DNA from: Pseudohongiella spirulinae
Lineage (GTDB): Bacteria > Pseudomonadota > Gammaproteobacteria > Pseudomonadales > Pseudohongiellaceae
Direction: 5' to 3'
Length of the DNA stretch: 64,000 nt
NCBI RefSeq assembly: GCF_001444425.1
Contig: NZ_CP013189.1
Location: 310,001-374,000 of the forward strand
Shown: positions 56,555-64,000 of the stretch, one piece after another
Position numbering within the stretch: position 1 is the stretch's first letter
Layout: each line of letters starts with the position of its first letter
Made by a program: the position numbers and the translations under genes
The notes under the pieces: generated by a model
What the model was told of the DNA's origin: nothing
What the model saw: the letters and a program-made list of their open reading frames with translations, nothing else
Database searches by the model: none

Positions 56555-57402
56555 AATGACCTTTCCTGTTTGATCCACTCAAATTGATATAAACGACCGA
56601 TGGTGTGTTGTTCGGCATCCCATTGAAAGACAGTCAGCCAATCATTGTCAATCAGTTCTGCAACGGCCGCGTGTTTCCGGACGATAGTCAGTATCGCATC
56701 GCGTGGCGCGGCGATAAATACACTCAGACGCAATGGCTGATGGCGCCAGTGCCCCCCATCATGCAACTGCATGGCCAGCCCGATGCGCAGATCGCCGCCG
56801 TTGCCTTCAAACACCCCTTCGTTTTCACCGACCACGTTATGCAGTAATTTATTCCCGCTTCCATAAATCCGGTTATCTACGGTTGATGCGTAATATTGCA
56901 GGTTAATCCAGTTGGTTACAATCATGAGGGCTGTCATGATTAGCTCAAGCGTTTGAAATTCATTATCTTTTTTCCAATCTTAATCGTGCAGGAAACTGCG
57001 CCCCTGCAGATCAATTTTTTGTGTCATTGAGCGCGGCGCTACGACAAACGCTGCATTGTTTGCGGTTTCACAGCTATGGCCCAGCAGTAAAACTACCGGT
57101 GCAACGTTTTCTGTGAGCCCCATATGGGTTAAAACCGTTGCAGCAAGTTCCGTTAGAGTCGTGACTGACAGGGTCTGTCCTTGTTGAGTCAGAACAAAGG
57201 GGCGGTCATCGCATAGTTGGTTGACAGGGTGACCTGGTACTGCGGGTTTAAGGCTATTTTTCAGCATCGAAATCGATTTGAATATGCCGAGCATTTCCAC
57301 CAGACCGAAACCGGCGGAAGGTGTGTCGAAAACTGCATGATCAAGATGTGCGCCCTGTCTCCGAACCATGCGATAGGTATCGTGCTGCAATGACCCGGTA
57401 TG
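56551..57402 (-). pseudogene. dabA: Decayed dabA (DUF2309) inorganic-carbon transporter subunit
   Basis: Remnant of the catalytic, carbonic-anhydrase-like subunit of a DabA-DabB bicarbonate system. An open segment with FDTPSAGFGLVEMLG and APVVLLLGHS leads into NAAFVVAPRSMTQ and GRSFLHD. An in-frame TAA at 56980-56982 follows, and the frame then continues with LELIMTAL, TNWINLQYYASTVDN, LLHNVVG and EGNGGDLRIG to a natural-looking end. The N-terminal half is gone. The jump from GHS-ETANN to NAAF drops the cysteine-containing zinc segment. It cannot make a working protein. Confidence 0.8.
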
Positions 57403-57600
57403 GCGCCACAGCGCCAGCTCATAGAGACCCAGAGCACATTCCACCAACATCGGGCCTATCTGGACAACTGTTGACCAGGCCAGGCGTACCTTGATGCTGA
57501 TACGCGTGATCATGACCAGAGCAGCCATTACGCAGCTCAGGCCGACTACTATCAACACCAGCCAGCAGGGTCAGCAGATAGTGACGCACAATGCGGTGGT
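57403..57600 (-). pseudogene. dabB: Decayed dabB (NuoL-like) fragment
   Basis: About 50 residues of a complex-I-like ion-translocating subunit: LSCVMAALVMITR, SIKVRLAWSTVVQIG and LVECALGLYELAL match the central helices of DabB. Sequence before about 57558 is only readable in a shifted frame, and the fragment runs straight into the dabA remnant in the same frame, so deletions have fused the two. Confidence 0.68.
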
Positions 57601-57609
57601 GGTCGGGGT

Positions 57610-57716
57610 CGCCGCGCCGATTGCGCCACGTGTAGCTGCTCGGCAGTGCGCGTCAGATTGCCATCGCGGGCAACTTGCCAGAAGTATTAAAGGTGATGAT
57701 AATTCAGTTTGCTCAT
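57610..57716 (-). pseudogene. Decayed LysR-family regulator fragment
   Basis: From the ATG at 57716 the minus strand reads MSKLNYHHL, a TAA, then YFWQVARDGNLTRTAEQLHVAQSA, the start of a LysR helix-turn-helix of the kind that opens with NYHHLYYFWQVA. The stop replaces a tyrosine codon (TAT to TAA). Homology ends after about 34 codons, at the junction with the dabB fragment. Regulators of this type often sit beside dabAB. Confidence 0.75.
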
Positions 57717-57818
57717 GACCGACCGATCATATCACCATTGCATACCACTGGCTCCGAAAATCATTTATGATCAAAGACCTGTTTATTCCGAGGCCTATTG
57801 TGAGGGAGGAAAGTAGCA

Positions 57819-59477
57819 ATGTCTGATTTGCAAAACATGCCCGCGGTTCCGGACGAGTCTATTCCGGAGATTGTGGAACGTCACGTTGCTGAGGCGCCCG
57901 ATGCCCCCTGCCTCTACTATCTGGGTGTAACACTGACAATCAGTCAGATTAATGATCTGGCCAATCGATTGGCCAACAGGATGCGTGAACTGGGTATTGA
58001 GCGTGGGGACGTCATTGGCCTGCATCTGCCCAACAGCCCGCAGTATGTCATTGGTCTGCTGGCGGCTGCCAAGCTGGGTTGTCCGGCGTCAGGAGTTTCA
58101 CCATTGCTCAAAGCGGATGAGATTGTCTATCAGGTCGCCAATGCGCATATCCGCTTACTGATTTCTCTGGATCAATTATTTGCACCGTTAGCCAGCAAAT
58201 TGGATGGACGTTTGCCAACGGTCAAGGCGGTCATGACAACAGGCCCCATTGACTTTCTGCCTGGCTGGAAAAAGTGGCTGGCCGGTGTAACCGGCAAGGT
58301 GCCAAAGGTAGAGCTGCCAGATTTGACTCATATTCGTACAGTCAACTTTTGGCCCGATGTCAAAAAAGCCAATAACAGCCGTGTGTTTGAACCCTGCCGC
58401 CTGGAAGATGTCTTCATGATTCAGTACACCGGCGGTACCACCGGTAATCCAAAAGGCGCCGAACTATCTCTGCATAACATTATGAGTAATGTGATCCAGA
58501 ATGAAACGGTGAGTAGTTATGATGTCGGTAAGGAGACCTTCGCCACAGTTTTGCCCTGGTTCCATATTGCCGGCCTGAGTGCGCTGTTTATGGGGCTGCG
58601 AAAACGCGCACTGATGATTGTTGTGCCGAATCCGCGAGATGTTAAATCATTCTGTCAGGCGATGTTGAAACATCCGCCCACCGTGCTGGGCAATGTGCCA
58701 ACCCTGTATCAGATGCTGCTGGAAGAACCGCTGTTTAAAAAGGTCGACTTCTCACGTTTGAAGATCGCGGTGTCGGGTGCAGCGCCGGCGCCGGTTGAAC
58801 TGATACGCAAAGTGGAAGAAATCATTGGCCAGGGAAAGTATTGCGAAGCATACGGCCTGACCGAGACCAGCCCGACACTGACCATGAATCCGCCAGGCCG
58901 GGCGCGACCGGGCACCATTGGCTTGCCATTGCCCGGTACGGATATTCGTATTGTTGATGCCGAAACCGGCAAGCATGAAATGCCGGTCGATGAGCCCGGT
59001 GAACTGATTGCCCGAGGTCCGCAAGTGTTCCGGGGTTATCTCGGCTTACCCGAGGAGAGCAACAAAGCGCTGCGCAGCTTTGATGGGAAAACTTATTTTT
59101 ATACGGGTGATGTGGCTAAAAAAGATCAGGATGGTTATATCACCATCTGCGACCGCGCCAAAGACATGCTGATTGTCGGCGGTTACAAGGTGTTCTCGGT
59201 TGAGGTGGAAAACAAGCTCAAAGAACTGGAGGAAATTGAGCTGTCAGCCGTGATCGGTACCCCGGATGAGGAGCGCCCGGGCAACGATATCGTCAACCTG
59301 TATGTGCAGCTTTCGAAAGTCGGTCGTGAGCGCGGCGATGCAGCCGTGAAGGAAAAAATACTGGCCTACTGTCGCGATACCATGGCGCCCTTCAAAGTGC
59401 CAAAATACATTCATATTGTTGCGCAGATCCCGCTGACACCAGTGGGCAAGGTCGACAAAAAGGCATTAAGAAAATGA
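57819..59477 (+). CDS. Acyl-CoA synthetase (AMP-forming), long-chain type
   Basis: Adenylate-forming enzyme of 552 residues that activates a carboxylic acid, probably a fatty acid, to its CoA thioester. The P-loop-like motif is IQYTGGTTGNPKGAEL, the A5 motif EAYGLTETSPT, the A7 motif YFYTGDVAKKDQDGY and the A10 lysine is in PVGKVDKKAL. GGGAGGAAAG upstream of the ATG is a strong ribosome site. Its last four bases overlap the next gene, a saccharopine-dehydrogenase-like protein. Chain length and exact substrate are unknown. Confidence 0.9.
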   Translation: MSDLQNMPAVPDESIPEIVERHVAEAPDAPCLYYLGVTLTISQINDLANRLANRMRELGIERGDVIGLHLPNSPQYVIGLLAAAKLGCPASGVSPLLKADEIVYQVANAHIRLLISLDQLFAPLASKLDGRLPTVKAVMTTGPIDFLPGWKKWLAGVTGKVPKVELPDLTHIRTVNFWPDVKKANNSRVFEPCRLEDVFMIQYTGGTTGNPKGAELSLHNIMSNVIQNETVSSYDVGKETFATVLPWFHIAGLSALFMGLRKRALMIVVPNPRDVKSFCQAMLKHPPTVLGNVPTLYQMLLEEPLFKKVDFSRLKIAVSGAAPAPVELIRKVEEIIGQGKYCEAYGLTETSPTLTMNPPGRARPGTIGLPLPGTDIRIVDAETGKHEMPVDEPGELIARGPQVFRGYLGLPEESNKALRSFDGKTYFYTGDVAKKDQDGYITICDRAKDMLIVGGYKVFSVEVENKLKELEEIELSAVIGTPDEERPGNDIVNLYVQLSKVGRERGDAAVKEKILAYCRDTMAPFKVPKYIHIVAQIPLTPVGKVDKKALRK

Positions 59478-60709
59478 GCAAACCCCTGATTGTTTTCGGA
59501 GCAACCAGCTTTGTGGGTCAGATCCTGTGTCGCTATCTTCATGAGTTAAATCAGGATGGCTCTCTGAATTGGCTGATGGCTGCCCGCTCTGAAGAGAAGT
59601 TGAAGAAGCTGCAGCAGGAGCTGAGTGGTCCGCACCAACCACAATATCGACTGGCTGATGCCGCCAATGAGACCCAGCTAAAGGCGCTCTGCGAGGAAGC
59701 GGATGTCGTTATTTCTACTGTGGGGCCATATGCACTGTATGGCGAACCGCTGATAAAGGCCTGCGTTGAAAGCGGAACTGATTATTGCGATTTGACCGGC
59801 GAGACGCAGTGGATTCGTCGCATGATCGAGCGCTATGAATCGCAGGCTCAAGAGAGTGGTTCGCGCATCGTACACTGTTGTGGTTTCGATTCGATTCCAT
59901 CTGATCTGGGTGTCTGGTATTTGCAGCAACAGTCGCAAAAAGAGCTGGATGCGCCATGCCAGCATGTCAAAATGCGTGTGCGCAAATTCAAGGGCGGATT
60001 TTCCGGGGGTACTGTCGCCAGCATGATGAACGTGGCAAAGGAGGCCGCGGCAGATCCGGCCTTGCGCCGTGAGTTACAGGATCCGTACTCACTATGCCCG
60101 CCCGATAACAAACCTGCTGTGCGGCAACACAAAATCACGGCAGCCCGTGATGACGATGTTGATAGCTGGATTGCGCCGTTTGTCATGGAAGGCATCAACA
60201 CGCGGGTAGTACACCGCTCTAATGCGCTGCTCGGATATCCATGGGGTCAGGACTTTCTTTATGATGAAGCAGTAATGACAGGGGGCGATGCCAAAGGACA
60301 AAGCCGGGCCAAACGTACTGCGCGTGGCCAGACCCTGATGATGCTGGGATTCGCGCTGCCACCCTTGCGCTGGTTAATGGGGCGTTTTCTGCCCAAACCG
60401 GGCGAAGGCCCCAGCCCGGAAATGCAACGCACAGGCTTTTTTGATCTGGTGTTTGTCGGGCACACCGCCGGAGGAAAGACAATACGTACCTTTGTCTACG
60501 GTGAACGGGATCCGGGATATGGCGCCACTGCACGTATGCTTGGACAAGCAGCGCTTTGTCTGTCTCGGGACATCGATCGGGACAAGGTGGCCGGTGGTTT
60601 CTGGACACCGGCGTCGGCCTTGGGTAATCATCTGATTCAGCGTCTGGAACAGCATGCGGGCATGCGCTTTAGTACAGACCCTGTCAGTGCGGAAGCACCT
60701 CAAAGCTGA
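59474..60709 (+). CDS. Saccharopine-dehydrogenase-like / trans-acting enoyl reductase family protein
   Basis: A 411-residue Rossmann-fold oxidoreductase. The cofactor loop is VFGATSFVGQILCRYL, with GPYALYGEPLIKACVESGTDYCDLTGE (separate short blocks) and HCCGFDSIPSDLG as family signatures. It resembles trans-acting enoyl reductases that serve lipid synthesis in actinobacteria, rather than true saccharopine dehydrogenases. Translational overlap with the acyl-CoA synthetase gene supports a lipid role. The last 26 bases overlap the 3' end of the convergent metallophosphoesterase gene. Confidence 0.85.
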   Translation: MSKPLIVFGATSFVGQILCRYLHELNQDGSLNWLMAARSEEKLKKLQQELSGPHQPQYRLADAANETQLKALCEEADVVISTVGPYALYGEPLIKACVESGTDYCDLTGETQWIRRMIERYESQAQESGSRIVHCCGFDSIPSDLGVWYLQQQSQKELDAPCQHVKMRVRKFKGGFSGGTVASMMNVAKEAAADPALRRELQDPYSLCPPDNKPAVRQHKITAARDDDVDSWIAPFVMEGINTRVVHRSNALLGYPWGQDFLYDEAVMTGGDAKGQSRAKRTARGQTLMMLGFALPPLRWLMGRFLPKPGEGPSPEMQRTGFFDLVFVGHTAGGKTIRTFVYGERDPGYGATARMLGQAALCLSRDIDRDKVAGGFWTPASALGNHLIQRLEQHAGMRFSTDPVSAEAPQS

Positions 60710-62420
60710 AGTTTGCTTTGTGCTCCTGACCAAATTCATCGCGGGTAGTGATGGTGACGCGATGGATGCCCGGCGCGAGCGAGGCAGGCAGCTCCAGCTC
60801 CCAGATATGCGCTGACAGATGCGGTCTTCCAAGCGCTTCTGGTGTGTCCAACTGCTGCTGGTGCGCGCGCTCCACATAGGGGTCAGTTCGCACGGTATAA
60901 CGCATAGACGTTGCGGGGCCGCCGTTCAGGCTCAACCTGACCTCATCTCGCGCACCGCCATCAAACAGGTTAACCACCACTTTCGTGTCCGTCTGCAGGG
61001 TGCCCCGGTTGATGCTGTCACCCTCTACAGCCTGCAGCGGCGGATCCAGCATCACCCGCAGCCGTTGACCGGCATCCGGACCAAATGGAAAGGGAATGAA
61101 CTCAGGCACAACGTTCACATCATTAAAGCGCAGCACATAAAAACCGTTGGGATTGCCGTCCTGCATCATGGCATCGTTCACACCACGCAGATCTTCAGGC
61201 CCGGTGTGCCAGCCGTTACCGCGGACCTCGGCCAGTGTGTGCGCAATCCAGGGTTGTCCGGTCCAGTTGTGGGTATGGTTGATTTCCACTTTCCAGCTGT
61301 TGCTGGTGTCGTGCCCAGCAATGCCATAGACATGTTCAAAGGGTAGCAATAATTGAATCAGCTGATCAAAATTGACGGTTGATGGCCCGGAAGTATAAGT
61401 CCCGTTTTCATCAACGGCTTCTGATATCAGCGGAATATGGGTGGCAATCACAATGAGCTTGTTGCGATCCACATTCGCCAGATTGCGCTGCAGCCAGTAC
61501 AGCTGGTCCTCCGATATATAACCGCGATAATCGCGCTGATCGGCACCAGCATACTCCACATTATTCAGCGCTACAAAGTGAACATTGCCCACATTAAATG
61601 AATAGTAGACCGGGCCAAAGTGACGTTTGTAGGTCTCGTTGGCCAGATGGGCATCGGGTGACTCGAAATTAACATCGTGATTGCCCGGCAGGTACCACTG
61701 CGGAATGTCCATCAGTGCCATCATGGCTTTGTGCCGCTCGTAAAGAGCCAGGTTGTCGAAGACCACATCGCCAACGGTAATGCCAAATTCTACGTCGTAG
61801 GGATTGCCGATCAGCGGATTGATCAGATCCTCGCGCAGCTTATCCTGATCCAGTTCGGTGCGAGCCTGAGTGTCAGCGAAGGCGTGAGCATCAAACTGTA
61901 TGCCAACATCGGGCGCGGGCAACAGCGCAAAATTGATGCGCGAGGGCATGGGCCCTGTTGGCTCAATTACATCCCAGCGCCACTCGATGCTGCCGTTGGC
62001 TGTTTGCGTAGGTGTGCCCTCTGGATAGTGCAGATAAAAGAATCGTGGCACATTAGTATCGTCCACGGGTACCCGATAGCCCACCGGCTGGCTGATGAAC
62101 AGGATACTGGCAGGTGCCAGGTCAATCTCGTAGCGGCCCTGGTCATCAGTCAGCACGACCTCGCAGCCATTACTGACGCTTACGCGGGCAACGCCTGTCT
62201 CACCGGCATCCAGAATGCCATTGCCATTGTTGTCGACAAAAACGGTCCCGCGTGCCGTTTCATGGTGTGGATTGCTGGTTCCGCAGCCATAGTGAACGTA
62301 ATGAGTATGGTCGTCATGAGCCAATGCGGACGTTGATGCCAGCCAGACTGTCAGTAACAGCAGGCCTGTCGTGTAACAGGAGAGTGTGTGATTAGAGATG
62401 GAGCGATGAGAATGCTTCAT
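60684..62420 (-). CDS. Exported calcineurin-like metallophosphoesterase
   Basis: A 578-residue secreted protein. A signal peptide (residues 1-34, cleavage near SALA) is followed by a metallophosphatase N-terminal beta domain with a calcium-binding-like loop, DNNGNGILDAGE. The catalytic domain has LPGNHDVNFE, ATHIPLISE and YGIAGHDTSN, but the first motif reads FDAHAFADTQ rather than the common D-x-H with a following GD, and GDVVFD supplies the second. A C-terminal metallophosphatase beta domain ends the protein. Start chosen at the ATG at 62420, which has AGGAG eight bases upstream. It lies 35 bases after the phospholipase-C-like gene. Confidence 0.87.
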   Translation of the reverse strand: MKHSHRSISNHTLSCYTTGLLLLTVWLASTSALAHDDHTHYVHYGCGTSNPHHETARGTVFVDNNGNGILDAGETGVARVSVSNGCEVVLTDDQGRYEIDLAPASILFISQPVGYRVPVDDTNVPRFFYLHYPEGTPTQTANGSIEWRWDVIEPTGPMPSRINFALLPAPDVGIQFDAHAFADTQARTELDQDKLREDLINPLIGNPYDVEFGITVGDVVFDNLALYERHKAMMALMDIPQWYLPGNHDVNFESPDAHLANETYKRHFGPVYYSFNVGNVHFVALNNVEYAGADQRDYRGYISEDQLYWLQRNLANVDRNKLIVIATHIPLISEAVDENGTYTSGPSTVNFDQLIQLLLPFEHVYGIAGHDTSNSWKVEINHTHNWTGQPWIAHTLAEVRGNGWHTGPEDLRGVNDAMMQDGNPNGFYVLRFNDVNVVPEFIPFPFGPDAGQRLRVMLDPPLQAVEGDSINRGTLQTDTKVVVNLFDGGARDEVRLSLNGGPATSMRYTVRTDPYVERAHQQQLDTPEALGRPHLSAHIWELELPASLAPGIHRVTITTRDEFGQEHKANFSFEVLPH

Positions 62421-62455
62421 GGTTATAACTCCTGATACTTTTATAGACAAGCAGC

Positions 62456-63625
62456 TCATTCAGACAACCAGTCGGCCTGACACCCGGCTGGTGCTGACAC
62501 CGGATTGCACCGCGCATGGCCCGGGCCGTCCGGCAGCACAACCTGATAGCCCGAGCCAAAGGGTGACGGCTCAGCATAATCGGTGCTGATGTACTGCGCG
62601 CCACTGTCCAGCGCCAGCTCCCTGCGCGTGGTGTCGCCGGTCCTTGCTTCGTGCGACGGCACATCCGAGCGGGTGCGCACCAGATAGCCACGTGCAACAT
62701 TGTCGCGAATCTGCTCATGGTCATCGATGGCGTTGTTCATCTTGATAAAAGCGGCCGTCGGGTGCCCGGGGTTCATGCTTACAAACATGGCGCGCCCTTC
62801 CAGGCCCGGGGCCTGCTGCAGGTACAGATCTCGATGCCGCCCTGTATTGTCCATGGCGAACAATACCTTGCCCCGGCTTTGCGCCAGCGTGGGCCAGCCA
62901 TTGTTGAGAATCGCCTGTTCGAGAGAGTCGGACTGGCCGCGCACATCGTCCGGTGTGATCACATGCTCACGATCAAAAACGGCCCAGATGTCGTCATCTA
63001 CATCGACAACCAGTTGCTCCGTAAAACTGACAGGAGTGGTGTAGGTTATAGGCCCCCAGTTTTGGCGGGGTGCATCTTTCAATTCCAGCATGATCATGAT
63101 GGGCAGGTGACTGGGGTTGGCAATGGACCAGTTGCGGATTTCGCTCAGGCAGTCCTGCAAGGTCAGGCACGTGGTTCGGTAGTCCAGATCCTGGGAATGC
63201 AATACTTTGAATCCGGGCTGTGACATGATTGCGCGATTGGTTTCAAGCGTCGGGTCGTCAACCAGCAGGCCGCCTGCCGGATCGGCATAGTGGCCTCCCA
63301 GCGGGTCGGCAAATACGTCCAGTTCGAATTGTCTCAGTCCCAGTGTTTCCAACTGCTCCTGTAATGGGCGGTGTTCATAGGTGATATCGCGGGCCCAGTC
63401 CGGGCGATAGGCATTCAGCTCCTCAATCAACGCCTCAGCAGGCCAGCGCTTATAGCTGTTGTGTGAGCCCAGTACCTGTACCTGGTTGAGGCGCAGGCAG
63501 TCTCCCGGCAAGTTACTGTCGGCGCATCCTGTTTGCGCTGAGACATGGGTCTTTGGCCACGCCAATAGTGCAAAAATCAGGAGTGGCGTCAGCGTGGAAA
63601 CGGCTTGAATACCCGGTGGGCGCAT
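62456..63625 (-). CDS. Exported PI-PLC-like, Ca2+-dependent phosphodiesterase
   Basis: A 389-residue protein with a signal peptide (residues 1-30). The first catalytic histidine is in VLGSHNSYKR, metal-binding acidic residues in QFELDVFAD, and the second histidine in KVLHSQDLDY. MIMLELKD gives a further acidic ligand. The pattern fits the phosphoinositide-phospholipase-C-like (PI-PLC-C1) secreted family. The substrate may be a phospholipid or inositol phosphate diester. It is the first gene of a unit with the metallophosphoesterase, suggesting stepwise phosphate release outside the cytoplasm. Confidence 0.85.
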   Translation of the reverse strand: MRPPGIQAVSTLTPLLIFALLAWPKTHVSAQTGCADSNLPGDCLRLNQVQVLGSHNSYKRWPAEALIEELNAYRPDWARDITYEHRPLQEQLETLGLRQFELDVFADPLGGHYADPAGGLLVDDPTLETNRAIMSQPGFKVLHSQDLDYRTTCLTLQDCLSEIRNWSIANPSHLPIMIMLELKDAPRQNWGPITYTTPVSFTEQLVVDVDDDIWAVFDREHVITPDDVRGQSDSLEQAILNNGWPTLAQSRGKVLFAMDNTGRHRDLYLQQAPGLEGRAMFVSMNPGHPTAAFIKMNNAIDDHEQIRDNVARGYLVRTRSDVPSHEARTGDTTRRELALDSGAQYISTDYAEPSPFGSGYQVVLPDGPGHARCNPVSAPAGCQADWLSE

Positions 63626-63691
63626 GATTTCTCTCCGATACGAGGTAGTCTCGTTATTTTGGGCTAATCATGCGACCGTTTTAAGACAGAC

Positions 63692-64000
63692 TTACTCTTC
63701 AGCCATCGCCTTCATATTGCCCAGTGCGCGCTCAAACGTGGCCCTGCGACGGGCGATATCGGTGTCCTTGGCGGCCTGGTCGGCCAGGTTGGACACGTCC
63801 AGTATCAATGTATAGAGCAACTTTGAACTGTTGGCGCCTGTCGGTCGTGCTTCCATGAATCCATGGTACAGATTGTAGAACTCGCCCTGCACGGCCGGTT
63901 GAGCGTAACCATAAGACAAGGGAGTCTGAGCGACCATCACTTCGGTGATGCGACCGCCGGCCAGCACGCGCACGGTGCCGATACCGCCGTCACCTTCAGA
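63692..64000 (-). CDS. SRPBCC-like protein, 5' end cut off by the window edge
   Basis: The frame is open to the window edge, so the N-terminus is missing. The remaining 102 residues read GDGGIGTVRVLAGGRITEVM, QTPLSYGYAQPAVQGEFY and NLYHGFMEARP, followed by a C-terminal helix. This pattern fits the polyketide-cyclase/START-like (SRPBCC) fold, whose ligand cannot be told. A GTG at 63973 is inside the gene rather than its start. It reads in the same direction as the PLC-like gene, 66 bases upstream of it. Confidence 0.7.
   Translation of the reverse strand, partial: SEGDGGIGTVRVLAGGRITEVMVAQTPLSYGYAQPAVQGEFYNLYHGFMEARPTGANSSKLLYTLILDVSNLADQAAKDTDIARRRATFERALGNMKAMAEE

Noticed and set aside
57491-57718. 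Plus-strand frame of 75 codons over the decayed regulator region
   Set aside because: The minus strand shows a LysR start and dabB-like helices; the plus frame has no similarity to anything I recognise.

Overview
The window is a gene-dense chromosomal segment of a gammaproteobacterium. Evidence for this is nudF, a yqiB-type gene, cpdA and parE in order, tolC divergent from thiC, and waaA, tesB, hemH, dinB and cfa of gammaproteobacterial type. An Mrp-type cation antiporter, a PdsR/PdsS-type two-component pair and a ruined inorganic-carbon transporter locus suggest a marine or halophilic heterotroph; this is inference and I do not name a genus. I found no rRNA, tRNA, CRISPR array, insertion sequence or phage gene. 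No gene-free stretch exceeds about 300 bases except the decayed dab locus near 57 kb. Both ends cut genes (transaldolase at the left, a SRPBCC-like gene at the right).

Layout. 0-11 kb: housekeeping genes (tal, wrbA, sppA; a corA/FAD-oxidoreductase/aldo-keto-reductase unit; waaA, pepQ, dinB, tesB). 11-15 kb: a lipocalin-like secreted protein and a large membrane c-di-GMP enzyme. 15-19.6 kb: a three-gene operon of a phosphoketolase-like protein that has lost the recognisable thiamine-diphosphate motifs, an AMP-phosphorylase-type protein and a short PRPP synthetase. It faces a beta-CASP metallo-beta-lactamase gene. 21-27.8 kb: an eight-gene, overlapping Mrp-type operon in Mbh-like order (E-F-G-A'B-C-D-D-D). 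28-31 kb: a DUF2868 membrane protein, a DUF3482 GTPase and a VIT/CCC1-like protein. 31-34.6 kb: metY, a haem-motif lipoprotein, a small membrane protein and hemH. 34.6-41.3 kb: tolC, thiC, DAHP synthase, a diguanylate cyclase and a GST. 41.5-45 kb: PdsR/PdsS and a DUF2889 protein. 45-51 kb: an ECF sigma/ChrR pair divergent from a lipid-modification operon (NTF2-like, SDR, DUF1365, cyclopropane-fatty-acid-synthase family, DUF2878, unknown secreted protein). 51-55 kb: nudF, yqiB-like, cpdA, parE. 55-57.7 kb: a small unit of unknown role and remnants of lysR-dabB-dabA. 57.8-64 kb: acyl-CoA synthetase with an enoyl-reductase-like partner, then two exported phosphodiesterase/phosphatase proteins.

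Best leads: (1) the degenerate phosphoketolase/AMP phosphorylase/PRPP synthetase operon, which has a strong Shine-Dalgarno, a TTG start and a leader hairpin; (2) two divergent promoters of the form TGATCC-N16/17-CGTA, which tie the ECF sigma/ChrR pair to the lipid-modification operon and suggest a singlet-oxygen-type response; (3) a dabAB bicarbonate-transporter locus reduced to in-frame fragments with visible nonsense codons; (4) a PdsR/PdsS pair with no sortase or LPXTG protein in the window; (5) thiC without a recognisable TPP riboswitch but with a terminator-like leader hairpin.
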